Part shown: one piece after another, positions 20,989-31,493 of the stretch | How positions within the stretch are numbered: the stretch's first letter is position 1 | Layout of the letters: every line of letters starts with the position of its first letter | NCBI GenBank assembly: GCA_047495785.1 | Contig: JBLDXI010000030.1 | Span: forward strand, 62,001 to 126,000 | Reading direction: 5' to 3' | Source of the DNA: Lepidodermella squamata | Lineage: Eukaryota > Gastrotricha | Length of the DNA: 64,000 nucleotides | Made by a program: the position numbers and the translations under genes | Notes under the pieces: model-generated | Told to the model about the DNA's origin: nothing | The model's database searches: none | What the model saw: only the letters and a program-made list of their open reading frames with translations

Positions 20989-21069
20989 GGTGTACGGATC
21001 CTTGGCCTTTTTGAAGTATTATGTACTATGATATCGCTATACCATCAAAAAATCCGCTTCAAATTAGCC

Positions 21070-22544
21070 ATATTCAAAAAATACATTACCAAAGAATGTA
21101 TCCCCGTAGCCGTCGTAGGAAACATTCGCAGTACCCAGATTATAGCTGACAAGTTTCCAAACTTCAGTTGGGGATATGAACGGAGCGTCCGAAGATGCTG
21201 TAATCACAGATAAATCTGCAGCCAGAGTCAACTTCATCAAATGTGTACTTTCAGGTGACTCAAACACCACACGACATTTTTGCGTGTCCAGCGGAAACTT
21301 TTCGGGGCTGAAGATCAGTAAATAAAGACTTTCCACTAAAACGCGTTCCAAAGCCCCTCAAATTGACGGAAGAATGGCTTTAGTTTCATTCGGTGTTTCA
21401 TTCGGTGCACCCCCTTGTTTTACTTAGGGTGCAAGTTTATGGGATGGTAGGTAAGCATTAGCGCTAATATATCGAATGCTAAATTGAGCCTTGAGATATA
21501 TACAAAGATTTGATTTAAATACTCTGCGAGTAGTGGAAAATGAGGAATGCTCGGTATGCTTCCGAGATTTAGGGGACCTCCTGAGGGTATTCGGAACATT
21601 TAGTCCCCTGCGGCGTATCAGAGATTACGAGAAGGAAAGTGTGACAAGACCTGATTTGTAGAATCAGGAAGACCACAAGCCATTCTTGGAACAACACGAA
21701 GCGAACCACCGATCTCATTTGCATATTCTTATGCTGCTAGCGTTTTGTCTCAGTGTACAATAAGGCGCGAGGCGCGCACTAATGCCGGCTGTGGAACAGG
21801 TGCTACGTAAAGTGGGCTGCACATGCTATTCGCAAAAAGTAAACAATTGAAGATTCAAAACTTACAATTGACTTTCATAAATGCGTGTTAAGCTTGAGGC
21901 GGTGACTTCTACTTGTGCTATTGTCACCTAGCTACTTGTGATGCGGGTGATATCAAAGAGGAGCGCGTTAAAAACATTGTGATTTTCTATATTGATGCTT
22001 CGATACTAATACAATATGATTTGAGATTTGATTTATGATTTGAATTTCCTATCCTTGATTTGATTTGAATTGATTTGTTCTGGTACGAAACTGAATGGAT
22101 TTAATTTGGATTTGAAATTTCGTTTCTAAATTAGATTTGATTGTCAAATCAAATCAATTCCAAAGCTCTGGTGCTATCAGAATCTGCATTCTTAATAATT
22201 ACTGACGGAATCCATGTTTCGGATGCTCCTAAACCAAAGTAATCGGCATCTTTCCAATCTCTAGGGTCCCACTTCACGCAGGGATGTCGATAGTTCATCG
22301 TCACATCTAGGATAACATCAAGTCTCTCCTCGAGTTCGTCGAGCTGCCGGAAACGTATCGGGTTCAGAACAAAAGTAATTTCGATAGTCTCATTGGCGCG
22401 CTTAGCAGGCCTTGCCTTCGACGAAATTCCGCATTTATTTGAGAAATGTTGCTTCAGCTGCTCCTCGTAAGGCGAAAATACGTCTTCAGTGGGCATAACC
22501 ACTCGAGCGCATAGCGACAGTATGAGTAAAACGAATAACAACAT
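21070..22544 (-). pseudogene. Split clade B channel gene
   Basis: Exon 1 (22544 down to ~22149) has a signal peptide, SNKCGISSKARP, RHPCVKW and SETWIPSVIIKNADSDS, then runs into AT-rich GATTTGATTT-type sequence before its Cys-loop. The start of exon 2 is found ~850 bp away (from 21307: SPEKFPLDTQKC, loop B position Pro) and stops before M1. The intervening ~840 bp contains no channel sequence. The gene has therefore lost the end of exon 1 and all membrane segments and has gained an insertion. It most resembles copies 4 and 5 just upstream. Confidence 0.85.
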
Positions 22545-22992
22545 GACATAATATCTCTCTTCGTTTAGCCTTAGCTCGGATACTGGGAAACTTCACTACT
22601 TATAGTTTATAAATTCCGAACTCCAAACATTCCAAACATAGCGGCCTATAAGCGAGTTCCTAGTGAAAATAAAAGTCTGACATAACAAAGTGAAATCCAA
22701 GCGACTTCATGTAAACAAGTGGATCAATATTTCGATATTTCCACTAACAATATACTAACAATGCACAGCAAAACCCAAAGCAAATGGGCAAGATTCCGGC
22801 GAGCACAGTAGACAGTAGCAAAGAGAACACTCCGACTTAGCTAACTCATATTCGATTGTTCATGCATTGATGAGCGCTAATTATCACATATATCGATTAT
22901 TTTTTATAAAAAAAAACTCTGCCTCTACAACTGTGTATAATGTAGAAAATCCATCTCAGCACTGGAAAGGCAGCCCAATTTCAGCAAAAAGG

Positions 22993-24189
22993 TTAATTAC
23001 ACATCATTCGTGCAAGAACGTAGCAATCAATCCACAATAGCAAAAAGGCACCAGTTGAAAAGACAATCAAATCGAGGAATCTTATAAGAGTTATACTATT
23101 CAAATATTTTCGATTCTTAAATACTCTCCGCTTAAACTTCGACTGGCTCGCAATACAAACTGTAGCAAGTGAGTAGAATGTGAGGAGTATCCCAGCTGAA
23201 AGCTGAGCTGTGACAAATACTAAAGCATACGGAATGACACTAGATTTCGGGATCATCTCAACGATACTCGATTGAAGCACAGAGAAAGCTAATAGCAGAG
23301 TCACGCAAAATGTTGCTCGATCGGGTGAATCTGGGGCGATTAAAGCCGAGCCGAACAACAGACCCGAGAGTGCGAATGAAGGGTAAAAGATATTGATCAG
23401 ATACGATTCAGGCTTACGCCTGATTGTGACTTGAAAAGACACTCGATCAAACATTTTTCCTGGGATGTAGTCGTAACGCACTGAGGAATTGTTAAGGGTG
23501 AATCCAACGAGTGACCATACAGAGGTTTGGGAGATGAATGGCGTCTCCAATGAATCAGTTATCCCAGAGAGCGACTCCAGCAGCCTAAGCCGCTGAATTG
23601 TATTGCTATCGAACGATTCGAAGATCATCGAGCATTTTTGTGTGTCGAATGGGAATTTAGTCAAGCTGTAGGTTAAAAAAATTCAAATTAGATCGATGGA
23701 TAATTCAGTTTAAACTCACTCCAATAAACAGAATGTAGAAAAGCTAATTGTTGTGGATAGATAGGCGGTGCCATTGAAGTTGAAGCTAAAGCCAACTGCG
23801 TCATCAATGGCTTCTCGCAGCGAGACAGAGGCATCGCCGTTTATCAGATAGACTGACGGTTTCCAAGTCTCGGCTGGGTCGATTCTAAATTCTCGAGTCC
23901 AGCCCCAATCGCCGGGGTTCCACTTCACGCATGGGTGTTGGTATCCGTAAATAAGGCTCATGAGGATGTCTATCCTTTCATCGACCTCATTCAACTCCCT
24001 GAGCCTCATCGGGTTGAATACAAATTGCACTTCGATGGTATCATTGCCCTTTATCACCGGGCGAGCGCTCGATAGAATGCTACACTTGTCAGCAAAATAG
24101 CTTTTCAATTGCTCGCCATAAGGAATGTACGTCGAGTTCTGAGCAGTTACGGCCGAAACTAGGTTAAGAAGTAAGAACTGAAGTAACAT
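22993..24189 (-). CDS. Cys-loop ligand-gated ion channel subunit, clade B, copy 4 (380 aa)
   Basis: Two exons, complement(join(22993..23665,23720..24189)), 54-nt intron with GTGAGT donor. Signal peptide ~1-16. Cys signatures ADKCSILSSARP and QHPCVKW. The Cys-loop reads CLLDLTKFPFDTQKC. The loop B aromatic position is Phe rather than Trp. M1 begins after RRKPESYLIN. M2 has Pro -2', Asp -1', Arg 0', Thr 2', Leu 9' and Glu 20'. The M3-M4 linker is ~25 residues, basic (KFKRRVFKNRKY). An Asn-rich glycosylation-prone segment (LNNSSVRYD) lies near loop C/F. Head-to-tail with copy 5 upstream. Ligand unknown. Confidence 0.9.
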
Positions 24190-24312
24190 ATTTTCTTCTA
24201 TTGAATCAGTGCATTGCCAAGCGCCAGGAATGCTTTACTGGGGAAATGAATTCACAGCGATGTTTATTTTTCAGTCAGGTTAATTGAAAACGATGAAAAA
24301 TTATCTGCATGT

Positions 24313-25510
24313 TCACTTCGAAACCATTCGACCGAAAATGTATAAATCGATGGCGAACAGCATCAACCCGCCACCTCCATAGAAAATCGCATCGCAAATC
24401 CTGATCACCTCCATGGTTGGTAAATATTTGACCTTAGCGAACACCTCGCGTTGAAACCACGGCTTAGCTACTAAGCAAACAGCGAGGAGAGTGTAGAATG
24501 TCAGAATGATTCCAGCTGATAGCTGAGCTGTGACGAATAGCAAAGCGTAGGGTGTGACGCTCGACTCTGGGATCATATCAACGATGCTTGTTTGCAGAAC
24601 AGAAAATGAGAGAAGCAGGGTGACGCAAAACATTGCTCGGTCGGGCGAATCAGGTTCGATGAAAACTGATCCGAATAGAAGGGCCGATAGGGCGAAGCTG
24701 GGGAAGAAAATGTTGACGACAAAGGTAATGGGTTTGCGGCTTATTTCGATTTCAAAAAATACACGACTGAACGAAAGAGCGTCTCCATACGAAGCGTACG
24801 TTACACTTCTTTCACCCAAGCTGAAACTGACCAATTTCCAAACAGCCGTTGGCGAAATAAACGGTGCATCTTCCGTGGCTGTGATGCCAGAATAGTTTGC
24901 AAACAGAGTTAATCTGGTATATTTAGAGTCTTCGTTGGACTCCAAAATTACGGGGCACCTTTGAGTGTCAAATGGAAACTTTTCGAGGCTGGATAAAATA
25001 GAGGCGGATCAAGAATGTCAATAAACATGTTTCAGCTTACTCTAGCAAGCAGAATGTAGACACACTGACAGTGGTTATCAATGACACTAAGCCGGTGTTC
25101 CCGAAATTGACGCCAGTGGACTTTTCATACGGATCTTTCATCGACGTCTCGGAATCTGCATTTTGGAGAAATAATGGTGGTTTCCAAGTGTCAGCCGTAT
25201 CAACTCGAATGAACGGAGTGTCTCCCCAATCTTGGGGGTTCCAACTCACACACGGGTGTTGATAATTAATAATTAAAGAGAGCAATATGTCAAGCCGCTC
25301 CTCGCGTTCGTCAAGCTGCCGCATGCGGATGGGATTGAATATAACACTTAGCTCCACCGTATCAGTGCCACGTTTCACAGGCCTCGCCTTTGTTGGAAAT
25401 CCACATTTATCAGAAAGGTTCTGATTCAGCTGTGCTTCATATGGCACAAATGAATCACCCGAGAAGATCCCTGTGGCACTCGTCAACAATAAAAGTGAAT
25501 ACAAAATCAT
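24313..25510 (-). CDS. Cys-loop ligand-gated ion channel subunit, clade B, copy 5 (381 aa)
   Basis: Two exons, complement(join(24313..24988,25041..25510)), 52-nt intron. An in-frame ATG at 25540 would add ten residues; 25510 is preferred because it places the hydrophobic signal segment (ILYSLLLLTSATG) at the start. Cys signatures SDKCGFPTKARP and QHPCVSW. The loop B position is Asn. M2 carries Asp at 20' instead of the usual Glu, keeping the charge, with Pro -2', Asp -1' and Arg 0'. The M3-M4 linker (VAKPWFQREVFAKVKYLPTM) is short. The next gene upstream is the minus-strand SGNH cluster. Confidence 0.9.
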
Positions 25511-25540
25511 TCTGTTGGGTTTTCCTCCGTTTGAAACCAA

Positions 25541-25907
25541 GTGAAAGATTTCAAATTATCAAAATGACTGAAACAGCTCGAAATGGACACCAGCGTGGTT
25601 AGATCAATCCAAAATTCAATTAAGCTCTGAGCGCAATTTTGCAATGTAAACTGAGCGATCTCTCAAATATTTGAGATTGAAGTCGGCATGAATGGGTGAA
25701 TCCCCTGATCAAATAAAAAATGAGAGAGCAAACGCAAGTTTGAAATTTCCAATAATTGATCCCATTCAATACATTTTGCATTAGAGGTTCAATGCGTGGG
25801 TGCGCCTGAAATATGTATGTTGCAAAATTGATCGCGCTATGAGTTTAACCAAGCGATTTTCTTTACTACAGTAACAACATTTGCTGACACTCAGTGTTTT
25901 ACATGCT
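25541..25907. other. Intergenic, no gene seen
   Basis: Spacer between the 5' end of channel copy 5 and the 3' end of the SGNH-like gene S2. No repeat or RNA gene recognised. Confidence 0.35.
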
Positions 25908-27519
25908 TCATAGCTCGAAAATAACTGTCACAGAGTAAAGGGCTACTCGATATCCCTGTTCGTTAAAATTCCCAACCTTCACCACCATCGACTCAATGTC
26001 AGTTGTATTGAAGCAAGGAATTTCCTCCAGGTTGTCGACCGGGTCCATTCCTAATGAGATATGATAGAACGGAAATTTCGGGTTAATTTCCAGATTCCGA
26101 GACGAAGAATACTCCTTCCCTGTTATGAGTCTCAGTTTGTAGCTAACTTCGAAATATCCACTTTCAGGTCCCTCGCCAGGGTCCTCGTTACCGTAGGAAA
26201 TCGCGATTAGCGGCAGTTTACAAGTTTGAAGACCTTTTTCCCATTTCCTGAGGTCGAATTCCAAATAATCCTCATGGTCAATAACGTAGCATGAAACGTA
26301 GTCGATAGAATCCCTATCTAAGTCGTTCCTCGTCGCAATCAAATCATTCAGGGTACGCTTTTCCATTTCTTCGTGAGACAAGCTACAGTCAAAATATCTC
26401 TTTGCCGGCTCTCTTCGCGGCGCTGGCGTCGGATATTCATTCGATTGTAGCAATTGATTGATGGACGTTTTGAAGTAAGCGATAATGTTCTCGGCAACCA
26501 AGTGATTTGCGGGCATACCTGCATGATTGTTGTCTTTGGAGATGTAGTAATCCCCAACATCCGAGGCCTGGTCTAACTGATCCTGAGTTTTCCAACACGT
26601 TTCCTGCAGGCACAATAGCTCAGGAAGCGCAATCAGGGTAACATTCAGTCGTTTCGCTGAGATGATATGATTTTCGAAATTTTCACGGCGATGAGGTACA
26701 TCGGCCTGTCTTAGGAGGGCTTTAACATCCGCGAAATCAATGACCACGACATGCAGTTTAGGGTTATGCCACCTCATCTCTCGTATCAGAGTTTCGAATT
26801 CGTAGACAGTCTCTTCGTGAAGCGAAAATTGAACGAATAGGATGTCGAATCGAGTGTAGTCGAGCATCTCATCGCCACACATTGCGAAGAACCCACTGCC
26901 AGTGCCTCCGATCGCCCAGTTCTCCATAGTCACTTCAAAGCCCATTTGGTGCAATGTCCTGTTGAACCATTCACTCACCATCCAGACATAGCCATTGTAT
27001 CTCTGTTATGAGGATTGAGATGAAAACCTGTAACTCAACATGAAATCACCTTACGAAGTGCTTCGAAGTTGACTCTCCCACTACGCCAATCTTGAGACCT
27101 CGATTTTCATTCTTCAAATTTTCGAGCCAGTTTTCCATTGGAGGGTCGAATAGATTCACGAGTAATCTGTGGAAGGTCTCTTGCTCGCCAGTGTGAACCA
27201 CGGATTTTTTGTCGAATTGGCTGTAGGTCATTCTTTGAGGCGTGTTTGCAAGCATTCGCAAGCCTTCGATTACGTACTCAGGCAGTGGGGTTTTCGGCTT
27301 TTCTTTTTCGAAAACGTGAAAATTAGGTAGCGGTAGATCAGGAACGAAACGATCTACAACATTGATGTGAGGTATTTTCGTTCCATAGCTGTGGGCCATG
27401 AACGCCAGGCATAGGTAGAGGCCAGATAGAAAAATGAGGAAGAGGACCAGCCTCCTTAAAAGTACGAGAAAATTCCTAACCATCTGAGAAAGTGTCGCAA
27501 GCGTAATTTTCTCTCTCAT
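25908..27519 (-). CDS. SGNH/GDSL-type hydrolase-like protein, copy S2 (519 aa)
   Basis: Two exons, complement(join(25908..27002,27055..27519)), 52-nt phase-0 intron at the same site as in S1. The N terminus has a strong hydrophobic segment (LVLFLIFLSGLYLCLAF) after a basic stretch, suiting a type II signal anchor; an in-frame ATG at 27483 is an alternative start. The nucleophile motif is VGESTSK and the block V motif is KDNNHAG (DxxH). The oxyanion-type Asn region seen in S1 (FTRNPET) is replaced by FSLHEET, so activity may differ. The C-terminal Cys-containing domain ends YSVTVIFEL. Relics of a close relative lie at 17.1 and 20.6 kb. Substrate unknown. Confidence 0.68.
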
Positions 27520-27561
27520 TCAGTCCTGTCGAAATTCACGTGCGCAAATAAGCTCGCATGT

Positions 27562-29024
27562 TTATTCAGGAGTAATTTTGAAAGCAACTGTGATAGCATA
27601 GACGGACATCGGACATTTTTCAGCATTTCTATTAGTCACCGTTACCAGCAAAGATTTAATAGAGCCTGTAATGTAGCAAGGAACTTGTTTATGCGCGTCT
27701 AATGGCATCATCTTCGCATAAGGATTGAAAGGAAAATCTTCAGAGCTAATTTCGACTTCATAACCAGTGTTATCATAAACTGTCTCGTCGACCATCTCCA
27801 TATGATAGTCCAGCAAAATGGAGCCGCTTGCAAGGCCACAATCGCCTTCCTTATTTCCATAGGCGATGCCCAAACGCGGCAGATAGCACGTCATCACACT
27901 TTGAGTCTGCAACGTGATGTTGAATTCGAGGCTCTCATCGAAAGGTACAGTGTATGATCTCAAAAAATCGAGGCCACTCATCTCGCAATTCGTCGTCGGT
28001 TTCAGGGTGTCCATGGACCGGTTTTCATGCGTTGTATGGTTGAGTTTACACTCGTAGACATATTCATTTGGTTTGACCTTGACTTGGCCTGGGTAGACGC
28101 CATTGGAAAGAAGCTTTCTAAGCGATTTCTTAAGGTAGTATACAATATGTTCACTTATCATCGCGTGATGCCGATAACCAGCGTGAACGAAATCATATTC
28201 GGATACGTAGTAATCCAGGATATATTCCTTCTCATCGAGTTCTTCCTGCGTTTTCGGCCAAGAATTGTTACTACACATGAATTTCGGTAGACCTATCAAT
28301 GTAACGTCATGATCTTTAGCCGGCTTGACGTGTTTGCGAAAGTTGTTATACAGCTCAGCTTCCGCATAGAATGATTCATCTGCAAGTAAATTGCTCGCGG
28401 AAGCGAAGTCGACGATGATAACATGAATTCGAGGATTCGCGGCTTGCATCCGTTCGATTGTAAAACTCATGTCCCCATCCGATTCGCCGTGTGATGAAAA
28501 CTGAAGGCTGACTACATCGAAACGCGTCAGGTCGATCATTGAATGAGCGCACTGGCCGTAGAACGGCCCTCCAGTCCCGCCCATCGCCCAGTTTTCATGG
28601 TAGACATAGATACCCATCGGCTTGAGGGTTTCGTTCAACCAGGTCGCAACTCTGCCAAGATATCCGTCTTGTTTCTAAAGGAAATAAGACATAGCGAATC
28701 GATCGGGTTGCTTGGGAAACTAACGTAATGGGAAGATGTGGACTCCCCAAGTGTGAGGAATCGCAACGTTCGGTTTTCGTTATTCAAATTTTGCAGCCAG
28801 TTTTCTTTAGGTGGATCGAAAAGTCTGACAAAAATGTGATGCAGTGAGTTTTGTTCTCCCCAATGCGCGAGAGCTTTTTCGTTGAATTGACTGTAAATCG
28901 CACTGTATGGGGTGTTGACAATTGTCTCTAGTCCTTCAACTACATAATCAGGAAGCTTCAAGGCCGAGCTCCCGTAAAGATTGGCAATTAAACAGGTTAT
29001 AACGTAAATTCTCATTTTTTCCAA
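27562..29024 (-). CDS. SGNH/GDSL-type hydrolase-like protein, copy S3 (470 aa)
   Basis: Two exons, complement(join(27562..28674,28725..29024)), 50-nt phase-0 intron. The N-terminal exon is shorter than in the other copies (100 codons): it starts with a cleavable-looking signal peptide (MRIYVITCLIANLYGSSA) and lacks the long membrane-anchor stem, so this copy may be secreted. Motifs: LGESTSSH (nucleophile Ser) and YDFVHAG (DxxH). The block III region is FSSHGES, without the Asn of S1 and S4. Its stop is ~40 bp from the start of S2, a tight head-to-tail arrangement. Substrate unknown. Confidence 0.68.
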
Positions 29025-29089
29025 ATGAATTGGTATGGAGAATTGCGATAAACACGTGCATCAAGAAAGGACTCTGATCCCCGCAATAT

Positions 29090-30699
29090 TTATTCTTTAA
29101 AAGCAACAGTCACTGAATAAACAGCCAAGTCGCATATGTTTGAGCAGTGGTTGGTCAGAACTACACGGACGGACACTAAATCATTAGCAGCCGAAAAACA
29201 CGGAACTTTTCTGTGCGCATCCACTGGCGTCGTAATAACAGAATGCACGAACGGGAAAACTGTATACATATCAACATCGTAATTCGCCTCGTATTCTTTC
29301 CCATCTGCCATTTTGAAGGTGTAAGCGATGTTGAAGTGGCCACCCTCAGCTACACACTCGTAATTCCAACGACCGTAAGAAATGAGAATTCGAGGGAGGT
29401 AACACGTTGTAATGTTGGTCTTGAACTCTGAAAATTCAAACTCCAGCGTGTTCTCATGTTCAATCAGCCAGCAATTTAGGAAGTCGATACTATCCTTTTC
29501 GGTTTCGGTTTCTAAAGGAACTAGGTTCTCTTTCGAACGACCCTCATGTTCCATATGAGTCAAATGGCATTCGTAATGATAATTTCTCTTCGATTTCCCG
29601 ACCTGTTTCTGCAACGGGTATAAATCAGTATCGAGCAGTTCCCGTAGTGATTGTTTAAGGTAGCTGATGATGTGTTCCGTAACCATGATATGAACCGGGG
29701 GACCAGCATGTTTGAAGTCAACCTGTGAGATGTAGTACTGGAAGATATGATCAAGCTCTTTCAACTCTGTCTCAGTTTTCGTCCAGTTTTTCTCCTCAGT
29801 CAGGAATTCTTCCGAGCCGATAACGGTAACATCCATGGATTTAGCCACGTCGATATGAATAGGTAGGTTCATCAATTTAGGCTTTTCCCGCAGTTCAGCT
29901 GGCTGGAAAGTGTCGCGAATATTTTGGAAATCGACAATGATGATGTGTAAATCGGGATTTTTGTAGCGTAAATCAGCTATTAGTGCACTGAACTCTTCCT
30001 TGGTTTCTGGGTTTCTCGTGAATTGGATTAAAGCGATATCGAAATCTTTCGGGTTGAAAAACTGATCGGCGCAGTATGAGAAAAACCCGCTGTTTGTTGC
30101 TCCGAGAGCCCAATTCTCAGCTTTAGCATGGAAACCAAGAGGTTCGAGAGTCTTGTTGAGCCAGCCAACCAAATAATCGACATGAACCGGTTTCCCACCC
30201 TGAGAATGAAAACATGTTAATCGAATTTGAAGACTTCACATTAAATTACCCGATTAGCAGACGTGGATTCGCCCAGAAGAACAACATTGAGACTTCTTTG
30301 CTCATTCTTCAAATTGTTTAGCCAATTTTCGGTGGGTGGATCGAACAACCTTACAATAGCTCGATGCAAGGTGGCGACATCTCCAACATGCTTGATTGCG
30401 GCTCTAGAAAATTGCCGGTACATCATGCTGTATGGTGACTTTATAACATGACTTATGCCTTCCCTAACATAGCTCGGCAGCCGATTCGGCTCATTCCAGA
30501 AATTAGCAATAGTATCGGGCAGTTTCATCAGATTTTCAGTGGAAATTCCATTTAGGATGGACGGCTTTTGCGGATCATTTCCAAAATTTTGCGGCAGATC
30601 GTTTCGGTTGATGAAAGCAATGAGCGCAAAAGTAACTAAGCAAAATAGGAAGACACAACAACGACAACGAGCTGCTGCGCTAGCACGAAACATTTTCAC
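29090..30699 (-). CDS. SGNH/GDSL-type hydrolase-like protein, copy S4 (519 aa)
   Basis: Two exons, complement(join(29090..30199,30250..30699)), 50-nt phase-0 intron. A hydrophobic N-terminal segment (CVFLFCLVTFALIAF) follows an Arg/Cys-rich start, so it is likely a type II membrane protein. Very similar to S1 throughout (NLMKLPDTIANFW, GNxLNNLKNEQR-type stem, LLGESTSAN, VDFKHAG, YSVTVAFKE end), including the identical length of 519 residues. S1 and S4 are therefore recent paralogues, now ~10 kb apart in opposite orientation, implying an inversion or a transposed duplication. Function as for S1; substrate unknown. Confidence 0.7.
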
Positions 30700-31493
30700 G
30701 TGTGGCAGTTATGCTGAGCATGTATGAGAGATGTCGGCGGATAAATTTGAGACAGTCACGCTTCATGCGCGCAGCTGGTCAAATTTGCTGCCTTTCACTC
30801 CGGGATGACGCAAAAGTAGAGATTTAATGTAAGTCGGATTCCATAAAAAATATTATGCCAAGAAAAATATATGAATCCAAACTGTAACTAATGCAATTTC
30901 GGATTTATTTTCTCTACGGGGTCTGACAATGAAACAATCAGATGAGCAGGAATGTCAGTGTGCGACTTTCAGGGGGGATGGGGGGGGGGTCATCCCCCAG
31001 CTCGGCCGGGCCAGACGACAAAATGAGAATTTATCTCTCTATTTCGTCAATTTTGAAAAGTTCTGGATTGTGTTTTAGTGGAAATCTTCAAAATTTTCTC
31101 GCTTCGCTCGGTTATTCGCCAAAATAACTAGTAATTTTGGCCAATACAGCAAAAAAAAATTTCCATCCCTGGCAGCTCCTGGATCCAAGATCGCACCCTG
31201 AGGAATGTGGAAATTTTCAGCAGGGCTATTTTCACCTGTAATTTTGAAAATACTCGTTTTTAAATCATTTCACCAGTAATTACGTATTTATTATGTCAGG
31301 ATCTTCCACTGGTATAACACTGACTCGTATTTCCTCGATTGTTTGTGGGGCCGTTGGTCGTTATCGCTTGCTTCTTGGTCGTTGGTTGTTCTGATGAATA
31401 ACAATGAAATAACGATAAGGGATTAATATGGGTTGTACCTAATAACAAACTACCATAACTAACATGAGAGATTAGCCAGCAGTCACTAAGAGA
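30700..31493. other. Intergenic between divergent genes
   Basis: Separates S4 (minus) from the PPxY membrane protein (plus), so both promoters should be here. A G-rich run (about 30972-30989, ggggggatgggggggggg) followed by catccccc could form a G-rich or hairpin structure. No gene seen. Confidence 0.35.

Larger units (their letters stand above)
19708..21063. other. Repeat-rich intergenic region
   Basis: Holds an AT-rich GATTTGATTT-like tract (19728-19850), an SGNH-gene relic (~20598-20642), a short ACATG microsatellite (~20566-20580), a perfect hairpin (20744-20821) and a hammerhead-like motif (20958-20988). A 66-codon plus-strand frame at 20026-20226 has no recognisable feature. Confidence 0.45.
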
